Positions 43,659-49,513 of a stretch of 49,513 bases of DNA are shown here, one piece after another (positions within the stretch are counted from its first letter, which is position 1; every line of letters starts with the position of its first letter). Made by a program: the position numbers and the translations under genes. Below the pieces are notes generated by a model. That model worked only from the letters and a program-made list of their open reading frames with translations, did no database searches and had not been told where the DNA came from. The stretch lies in the NCBI GenBank assembly GCA_937893675.1, contig CALBGI010000029.1:1-49513 (forward strand). Direction: 5' to 3'. Origin of the DNA: an uncultured Blautia sp. GTDB lineage: Bacteria; Bacillota; Clostridia; Lachnospirales; Lachnospiraceae.

Positions 43659-44621
43659 TTACTGCCAAATTCCATCTTTGTTTTTGGCATATGTTAAAAA
43701 TACGATAATCAACAAAACGAGTCCCTGAATTCCTTCTATGACACGTTCGTTCACTCCCAAAATTATCAATCCGTTACGCAATATGATTACAGAAAGGCTG
43801 CCGACCAACGCGCCAATCATCTTGGCTCGCGAGCCGCCGGAAAGGGGAACGCCACCCAGAACCAACGCAGTAATTACATTCATTTCCAATCCCTGGCCTG
43901 TTGATGTACTTACGCTTCCCGCTCTGGCCATCAAAATAAACCCGCCTATACCAACGGTAATTCCGCTTATAAGATATGCCAGCATCCGAGATTTTTCCAC
44001 GTTGACTCCTGCCTGCTGTGCTGCCAGCGAATTTCCACCAATCGCCTTATTTGCTTTTCCAATCCAGCTTTTTTCAAACAAAAGCCAGCAAATAATAAAT
44101 GACACCACCAGCAGCGTAATTTTTATGGTCCAGTTATCATAATTATAGATATATACCGGAACACTATACTTTTCCTTAGCACATACCGTATTTAAGATTC
44201 CTCGACACATATACATAATACATAAGGATGTAATAAATGGGGACACTTTCAAATATACAGATACAAATCCATTTAATGCAAACCACACTACAGCCGCTGC
44301 TATATTTGTAAGTACAATCACCGGAAACGGCGCACCCGCTCTCCCCACAAGAATGGCTGCAAGCACACTGAAACCAATAACTCCGCCATAAGACAAATCC
44401 ATTCCACCATGGGAATATACAAAAACAGCTCCAAAGGCCATAATCGCCACATAAACCGACTGATTGAGAATGCTCTTAATATTTCCCGGGGTCAGCAGTC
44501 GTCCATCTCCAAAAATTTGAAAAACTGCAATCATTATGGCAAGCCCCAGAAAGGGTATTATCTTTCTGAATATATCTGTCAGGGTAACAGCTCTGTTTCC
44601 AGTTTCTATTTTTGTTTCCAA
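43659..44621 (-). CDS. Ribose-type ABC transporter permease (first permease of pair)
   Basis: 320 residues, about nine membrane helices, BPD_transp_2 family. Conserved blocks are GGMDLSYGGVIGFSVLAA, GKANKAIGGNSLAAQQAGVNVEKSR and LVLGGVPLSGGSRAKMIGA. It pairs with the permease at 41426-42409. It lies 16 bases after the ATPase gene, with GGGGGAG upstream of its ATG. Confidence 0.92.
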   Translation of the reverse strand: METKIETGNRAVTLTDIFRKIIPFLGLAIMIAVFQIFGDGRLLTPGNIKSILNQSVYVAIMAFGAVFVYSHGGMDLSYGGVIGFSVLAAILVGRAGAPFPVIVLTNIAAAVVWFALNGFVSVYLKVSPFITSLCIMYMCRGILNTVCAKEKYSVPVYIYNYDNWTIKITLLVVSFIICWLLFEKSWIGKANKAIGGNSLAAQQAGVNVEKSRMLAYLISGITVGIGGFILMARAGSVSTSTGQGLEMNVITALVLGGVPLSGGSRAKMIGALVGSLSVIILRNGLIILGVNERVIEGIQGLVLLIIVFLTYAKNKDGIWQ

Positions 44622-44637
44622 CAGTTACTCCCCCTTT

Positions 44638-46134
44638 CTATACCATTTCTTTAATGAGAACAGATTCATTCAAATTCTGAGAACGTTCAAATTCTTTCTG
44701 AATTTTTCCATCCTTCATAATCAAGATTCTATCGCTCATTCCAATCAGCTCCGGTAACTCTTCGGAAATCATCAAAATAGATTTTCCCTCTTCCTTTAAC
44801 TGATACATCAGCTGATACATAAAGGCTTTCACACCAATATCAATCCCTCTAGTTGGGCAATCTAGAATAAAGATTTGCGATTCATTTCCAAGCCATTTTC
44901 CAAACACAACCTTCTGCTTGTTCCCTCCACTCAGATCACGAACATCCTGTCCAATCTCTCTGCACTTAATGCTCATATTCTGTACTTGCTTCTGTGTAAA
45001 ACGTTTTTCCGCTGTTTTGAAAACCAGGCCGGCCTTTGCAATCATAGAAAGCGATGGAAGAACCGTATTATCCAAAATACTTGCTGAAAGAATCAATGCC
45101 TCTTGGTCTCGGTTCTTAGAAACATAGCCAATTTTATTCTTTATTGCCTGTTTTGCGTTTTTAATTTTTGTTCCATCTCCAAGTTTTACAGAACCATAAA
45201 GCGGTTTTTCAATCCCAAACAGAACTTTTCCCAAATCATGCATTCCACAGTCTGTTAAACCACCAATCCCCAATATTTCACCTTTATGCAGCTTAAAAGA
45301 AACATCCGCCAGTGTATGACTCAAATATATTTTTTCCGCTTCCAGTACCACCTCATTGCAATGACTTCCATCATAGTCACTGCGGTAATAGCTTCCTGTT
45401 AGCTTACGACCTACCATCAGCTCTTTGATTCGTTCCTCTTCAAACTCATCTTTTTCAAGCTGCGCAATAAAATCACCATCACGCAGTACAATCAACTGAC
45501 TGCACACAGTCATAATCTCTTCCAAATCATGAGAAATAAAGATGACTGCTTTGTTTTCTTCCTGAAATTTTCGAATCAACTGATAAATAATATCTCGTCC
45601 ATGTTGAGAAAGCGCCGTCGTAGTTTCATCCACAATAAATATCTCTGGTTCTGTATAGATTGCTCGTACAACCTCAATCAGCTTTCTGTTTTCCAAACTA
45701 TACTTGGAAATAGGTGCTTCCGGATCAATATCTGTAATTCCCACCTTTTCCATGGCTTTTTTGGCTTCCGCATACATTTTTTTACGATTTACTACACCAC
45801 CCTGCGTAAATTTTTCTTCACGTCCTAAAAAAATGTTATCTGCTACACGAATTCCTGGCAGCGTTCCCATTTCCTGTGTTACCATACTTATTCCGTGTGC
45901 TTGTGCATCCATGGCATTGGCTGGTTTATATGGATTTCCATTCAATTCCAGACTTCCGGATGTTGGTGGATAAACCCCTGATACAATTGAAGAAAAAGTG
46001 GATTTTCCAGAGCCGTTTTCTCCAATCAGACCTATAATTTCACCTCTTCGCACTTCAATGGAAATCCCATTTAACGCATGCGTCTGGCCAAAATGCTTTA
46101 CAATCTCATTGGATTTTAAAATAACCTCGCTCAT
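44638..46134 (-). CDS. Ribose-type ABC transporter ATP-binding protein (two ABC domains)
   Basis: 498 residues in the RbsA/MglA pattern. The first domain has a good Walker A (GENGSGKST) and Walker B (IFIVDETTTAL) with a degenerate signature YSLENRK. The second has a degenerate Walker A region (GLTDCGMHDLGK) but a good signature LSGGNKQKVVFGKWL and IFILDCPTRGID. This asymmetry is normal for the class. It drives monosaccharide-type import through the two permeases. An AGAGGAA-like site lies upstream, 17 bases after abfA. Confidence 0.94.
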   Translation of the reverse strand: MSEVILKSNEIVKHFGQTHALNGISIEVRRGEIIGLIGENGSGKSTFSSIVSGVYPPTSGSLELNGNPYKPANAMDAQAHGISMVTQEMGTLPGIRVADNIFLGREEKFTQGGVVNRKKMYAEAKKAMEKVGITDIDPEAPISKYSLENRKLIEVVRAIYTEPEIFIVDETTTALSQHGRDIIYQLIRKFQEENKAVIFISHDLEEIMTVCSQLIVLRDGDFIAQLEKDEFEEERIKELMVGRKLTGSYYRSDYDGSHCNEVVLEAEKIYLSHTLADVSFKLHKGEILGIGGLTDCGMHDLGKVLFGIEKPLYGSVKLGDGTKIKNAKQAIKNKIGYVSKNRDQEALILSASILDNTVLPSLSMIAKAGLVFKTAEKRFTQKQVQNMSIKCREIGQDVRDLSGGNKQKVVFGKWLGNESQIFILDCPTRGIDIGVKAFMYQLMYQLKEEGKSILMISEELPELIGMSDRILIMKDGKIQKEFERSQNLNESVLIKEMV

Positions 46135-46151
46135 ACTTTTTCCTCTTATTC

Positions 46152-47678
46152 TTAACCGTAAATTACAAGATTCCAGGACATCTTCGGCAAAATCACTTTC
46201 TTTTCATCTGTGATTTCCAGTTCCTTCATAGTTACATTATCCGGATTGTCGATGGTATTTCTTGCTTCCAAATCTTCCCCGCTTAATACCAGATGACATT
46301 TTACCTTCTTATCGCCATATCCGGCCAATTCCATATCAAACTCTGTATCCTCTTCCTGACTACAGTTTAAGACAAAAACTCGAACTTCATCCACTTCTTC
46401 ATTGTATACAACCGCAGGCTCTACAATAGGAAGTTCTCCGAACTCACAATCGTAAGACGGTGCATCTACAACTGCTTTCATAGCAGTTCCATGCCCATAT
46501 CTACTCAACATATGGAAAGGATGGTAAATTGTCTGTTTAAAAATTCCTCCATTTCGAACCGTAGTAATCGGTGCAATTACATTAATAAGCTGTGCTAAAC
46601 AGGCAATTTCAACAATATCTGCATTGTTTAGAAGAGTAATCCCAAGACCGCCTACTACCAACGCATCCAGCAGAGAATATTTCTCCTGAAGGATACTGGG
46701 GGCAACCTCCCACTTCTCTGCGGAAGTCATTTCAAAAGTAGTCAGTCCTGCAAGATCATCAAGAGAGTCTAACTTGATATCTTGAAAATTCCATACATTC
46801 CATTCATCAAGACAAATTTTAATGTCTTTCTCAAAATGATTTTTTGCTTTTACAAACTCTACCGCCTTGGCGCTTGCTTTGATATGGTTATCTAATTGCT
46901 TATATGCTGCCAAAAAATTAGTAGTTCCCTGTCCCGCATTCATCGTATAATTATGAGTAGAAATATAATCTACCTGATCATAGAGTTCGGTAAGCATAAC
47001 ACGATCCCACTCCAGATATGTCGGTAGCATTTCATAACTGCTGCCGCAGGCTACCAGTTTAATAGATGGATCTACCCAACGCATGATTTTTGCTGCTTCC
47101 AGCGCTTTCTTTGTATAATCTTCTGCAGAAAGATGACCTGCCTGCCAGCTTCCCTCCATTTCATTTCCCAGACACCAATACTTAATATTATAAGGTTTTG
47201 GATGTCCATTTTTTGCTCTCAAATCACTCCAATAGGTTCCTCCCGGATGATTACAGTACTCCACCAAATCGCCAGCATCTTTGATGCTGCCTGTTCCAAG
47301 ATTGACTGCAATCATAGGCTCTATTCCAACTTTTTCTGCCCATTGGCAGAACTCATCAATTCCAAACTCGTTGGTTTCAATCGTAGCCCATGCATAATCC
47401 ATTCTTCTGGGACGCTTCTCTTTCGGTCCGATTCCATCGTGCCAGTCATAACAAGATACAAAATTTCCTCCTGGATACCGGATTACCGGAACTCCAAGCT
47501 CTTTCACCAAGTCCGCCACATCCTGACGATAACCTTTTTCGTCTGCAGTAGGATGACCCGGTTCATAAATTCCAGAATAAATACTCCGCCCCAAATGTTC
47601 GGTAAACGAAGAATACATTTTTTCATCAATTTTACCGATGGGATAATGTCTGTCGCTGAAACACTTTGCATACTTCAT
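46152..47678 (-). CDS. abfA: Alpha-L-arabinofuranosidase, GH51
   Basis: 508 residues, typical for bacterial GH51. Family blocks are SSFTEHLGRSIYSGIYEP, VIRYPGGNFVSCYDWHDGIGP, YWCLGNEMEGSWQAG (acid/base Glu), THNYTMN and ICLDEWNVW (nucleophile Glu). It has no signal peptide, so it cleaves arabinofuranosyl residues from small imported substrates inside the cell. It is the first gene of the operon with the ABC importer. AGGGAGGT precedes the ATG. Confidence 0.95.
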   Translation of the reverse strand: MKYAKCFSDRHYPIGKIDEKMYSSFTEHLGRSIYSGIYEPGHPTADEKGYRQDVADLVKELGVPVIRYPGGNFVSCYDWHDGIGPKEKRPRRMDYAWATIETNEFGIDEFCQWAEKVGIEPMIAVNLGTGSIKDAGDLVEYCNHPGGTYWSDLRAKNGHPKPYNIKYWCLGNEMEGSWQAGHLSAEDYTKKALEAAKIMRWVDPSIKLVACGSSYEMLPTYLEWDRVMLTELYDQVDYISTHNYTMNAGQGTTNFLAAYKQLDNHIKASAKAVEFVKAKNHFEKDIKICLDEWNVWNFQDIKLDSLDDLAGLTTFEMTSAEKWEVAPSILQEKYSLLDALVVGGLGITLLNNADIVEIACLAQLINVIAPITTVRNGGIFKQTIYHPFHMLSRYGHGTAMKAVVDAPSYDCEFGELPIVEPAVVYNEEVDEVRVFVLNCSQEEDTEFDMELAGYGDKKVKCHLVLSGEDLEARNTIDNPDNVTMKELEITDEKKVILPKMSWNLVIYG

Positions 47679-48022
47679 ATTGTACCTCCCTTAAAATTTA
47701 CTTCGTAATTTTAATTTAAAGCCATTATATTCTTTTTTTATAGGAACTTCGTCTAAATTCTCATGCTATTTGTGCAATATTTTTTGTTAGGGAATATAAA
47801 TAACAAAAAATTTATATAATTTTTTTGTCGTAATTTTTCTATCTGTCGCCGCTCCTCTAATAGAAAGATTGCTTCCCCAAAGCAAAAATAGTATAATGCT
47901 AATATAAATTTGAACAATCATGGTTACAATATATGGCAGATGGTTTAGAATTTGAGTGGGGTATTAAATCGTGAAAATAACTGACTATATTTGGAGAAGC
48001 AACTGAGTATGATAAAAAAGAA
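47679..48022. other. Intergenic region upstream of abfA
   Basis: AT-rich, no complete gene. A TATAAT (47724-47729, minus strand) about 50 bases before abfA is the likely promoter. Its -35 is poor, as expected for a YesN-activated promoter. A near-palindrome of the form ACAAAAAATT...AATTTTTTTGT lies at 47802-47827. The last 50 bases hold the frame-broken start of the AlbA_2 gene. Confidence 0.5.
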
Positions 48023-49447
48023 ATGTTGGAAGAACGCAAGCCGCGAAGCTGGCTCAAAAGCGTAAGCGCTTTTGCAAACGGCATTGGCGGAGCTTTGATT
48101 TTCGGAATAACAAATGATGAGGTTCTTGTTGGTCTTACGGACGCACATACAATATCTGAGAAAATCAGCGAAACCATCAAAACAAAGCTGGACCCTATTC
48201 CACAGGTAATTATGGAAAATCACACGGAAGACGGAAAGGATTTTATTATTTTGAAAGTCCTGCCCGGTCAGGAAACGCCCTATTATTATGTTGCTGACGG
48301 AAATCGTGTCGCCTATGTCCGTGTGGGTAACGAAAGTATCCCTGCAGACGCAACGGCATTGAAGCGGCTTGTCCTCCATGGAAGTAATCTTTCTTTTGAC
48401 AGTCTTTCTTCTCGTCACCCCTTCAATTCACTTGCTTTTACAAAACTACGTTCCATTTATCGTATGCGGACAGGAAATGAGTTGACCGATTCTGATTTTG
48501 TTTCCTTTGAACTCGCTGACGACAACGGTATGCTGACCAACGCTGGCGTATTACTGGCAGACGAATCTCCAATACGGCACTCGCGTTTATTCTGCACCCG
48601 CTGGTATGGTCTTGATAAAGCCTCCGGCATCATGGAAGCTCTTGACGACAAGGAATACAGCGGCTCTCTGGTTGCGCTATTGCAAAACGGCATAGAATTT
48701 GTCAAAAACAATACCAAAAAGCGCTGGAAGAAAACAGGGAACGGGAGAATCGAAATGCCCGAATATCCGGAACAGGCAGTGCATGAAGTTATCGTAAATG
48801 CACTCATTCACCGTGATTATATGGAAATCGGGAGCGAAATACACATTGATATTTTTGACGACCGCCTGGAAGTATATTCTCCCGGCGGAATGTTTGACGG
48901 CTCCATTGTGCAGAATCTTGATACGGACAATGTGGCCTCTAAGCGACGCAATCCCATCATTGCCGATCTTTTCAGCCGTATGCACTTCATGGAGCGCAGA
49001 GGCAGCGGTTTTAAAAAAATCAAGGCAGACTATCACCGTGCCATAAATTATCGAAGTGAGACAAAACCGGTATTCAAATCAACACCCACCTCCTTTTTTG
49101 TCACTCTTTATAATTTAAATTATAATATTCCCATTGGCAAAACAGGCCTTCAGGAGAAAAAACAGGCCTTTGATGCTGAAAAAACAGGCCTTCAGGAGAA
49201 AAAACAGGCCTTTGACGCAAGAATCTCAGGCCTTGACTTCAGTATGCCAACAAAACAAAATATATTAAAAATATATCGGCATTTTGGCTTTGATATCATT
49301 TTTGCAAGAGCAGATATAATGAAGGTAACAGGAATTACCGCTACTCCGGCAACCGCACTCATGAAAAAGCTAAAGGAAGCCGAATTGATCGAACCTGTTC
49401 GCAACCACGGAAGAGGAAAATACAAATTTACAGAGCCTCTGAAATGA
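48023..49447 (+). CDS. AlbA_2 (Schlafen-like) putative DNA-binding ATPase-type protein, N-terminus probably frameshifted
   Basis: 474 residues from the ATG at 48023. The AlbA_2 domain (SWLKSVSAFANGIGGALIFGI...YYYVADGNRVAYVRVGNES) fills the first ~100 residues. An HATPase_c_4-type region has YPEQAVHEVIVNALIHRDY and LEVYSPGGMF, and the C-terminus is a winged helix. In frame upstream one reads FGEATEYDKKE, the usual N-terminus of this family, back to a TAA at 47978. The expected start GTG-AAA-ATA-ACT-GAC-TAT (47971) is in another frame. One extra base near 47987-47992 would explain this. Four ~21-base repeats at 49139-49221 encode KTGLQEK/KQAFDAE twice. Confidence 0.8.
   Translation: MLEERKPRSWLKSVSAFANGIGGALIFGITNDEVLVGLTDAHTISEKISETIKTKLDPIPQVIMENHTEDGKDFIILKVLPGQETPYYYVADGNRVAYVRVGNESIPADATALKRLVLHGSNLSFDSLSSRHPFNSLAFTKLRSIYRMRTGNELTDSDFVSFELADDNGMLTNAGVLLADESPIRHSRLFCTRWYGLDKASGIMEALDDKEYSGSLVALLQNGIEFVKNNTKKRWKKTGNGRIEMPEYPEQAVHEVIVNALIHRDYMEIGSEIHIDIFDDRLEVYSPGGMFDGSIVQNLDTDNVASKRRNPIIADLFSRMHFMERRGSGFKKIKADYHRAINYRSETKPVFKSTPTSFFVTLYNLNYNIPIGKTGLQEKKQAFDAEKTGLQEKKQAFDARISGLDFSMPTKQNILKIYRHFGFDIIFARADIMKVTGITATPATALMKKLKEAELIEPVRNHGRGKYKFTEPLK
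49139..49221 (+). repeat. Tandem repeat in the AlbA_2 gene
   Basis: A 42-base unit occurs twice, made of two ~21-base half units that all begin AAAACAGGCCTT (at 49139, 49159, 49181 and 49201). It encodes a heptad-like linker between the ATPase-like part and the C-terminal winged helix and is likely to vary in copy number. Confidence 0.8.
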
Positions 49448-49454
49448 GTCAAGA

Positions 49455-49496
49455 CCATCGGCTTAGCCGGTGGCTTGCACTGCCCCTATAAGGGGC
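49455..49496. other. Two hairpins at the window edge
   Basis: CCATCGGC-TTA-GCCGGTGG (49455-49473, one wobble) and GCCCCT-ATA-AGGGGC (49482-49496) follow the AlbA_2 stop. They could be a terminator region or the end of an IS200/IS605-type element, whose ends are subterminal hairpins. The sequence stops before this can be decided. Confidence 0.4.
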
Positions 49497-49513
49497 TATT
49501 ACCTGCTTGCGCC

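Noticed and set aside
49139..49221. Short tandem repeats considered as a CRISPR array
   Set aside because: Units are contiguous, about 21 bases, in frame inside a gene, with no unique spacers and no cas genes in the window.

Overview
The window reads as chromosomal DNA of a Gram-positive gut anaerobe of the Lachnospiraceae (Clostridium cluster XIVa) type. The grounds are gene content and style: strong AGGAGG ribosome binding sites, a rubrerythrin, a GH112 phosphorylase, a YesM/YesN two-component system, an XRE/MobV/large-serine-recombinase mobile element, and Rpn-type nucleases. I cannot fix the genus.

Layout. (1) 1-~5200: the right part of an integrative mobilizable element: XRE regulator (cut by the window edge), an unknown 87-residue protein, Cys-rich VLP protein, RepA_N-type protein with a frame-broken tail, MobV relaxase, small accessory protein and a large serine recombinase, ending in a cluster of palindromes. 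(2) 5237-7622: AraC regulator, UroD-family protein and L-rhamnose mutarotase, apparently one operon. (3) 7922-17195: housekeeping genes on the minus strand: pgi, a membrane protein, murF, ddl, an L,D-transpeptidase, a class I aminotransferase and an ABC exporter. (4) 17402-20043: methyltransferase, YitT-family membrane protein, a nine-cysteine mini-protein, rubrerythrin. (5) 20237-21151: Rpn-like nuclease. (6) 21248-28591: GH112 phosphorylase in an operon with a LytTR two-component system, divergent from a BceAB-like ABC transporter. The shared intergenic region carries direct repeats with LytTR-type spacing. (7) 28592-30396: a second Rpn-like nuclease bracketed by related hairpin repeats. (8) 30397-37779: a sialic acid (nan) locus: aldolase, ABC permease, binding protein and SGNH esterase on the minus strand; RpiR regulator, NanE and NanK on the plus strand. 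(9) 37858-47678: an AT-richer block with GH51 arabinofuranosidase, a complete ribose-type ABC importer with two different permeases, and a YesN/YesM pair. (10) 47971-49447: an AlbA_2/Schlafen-type protein with a probable frameshift at its start, then palindromes at the window edge.

The catabolic genes fit a host- and plant-glycan forager. GH112 cleaves Gal-beta-1,3-HexNAc (mucin or milk glycans) or Gal-rhamnose. The nan locus takes sialic acid to ManNAc and GlcNAc-6-P. The GH51 block handles arabinofuranosides. The most striking oddity is the nan ABC permease at 31332-32723. It looks like two permease genes joined by an internal deletion that removed the end of the first and the beginning of the second. 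Other points of interest are two families of dispersed hairpin repeats, one with a conserved loop and one flanking an Rpn gene, and the sugar phosphorylase-LytTR-ABC transporter arrangement.
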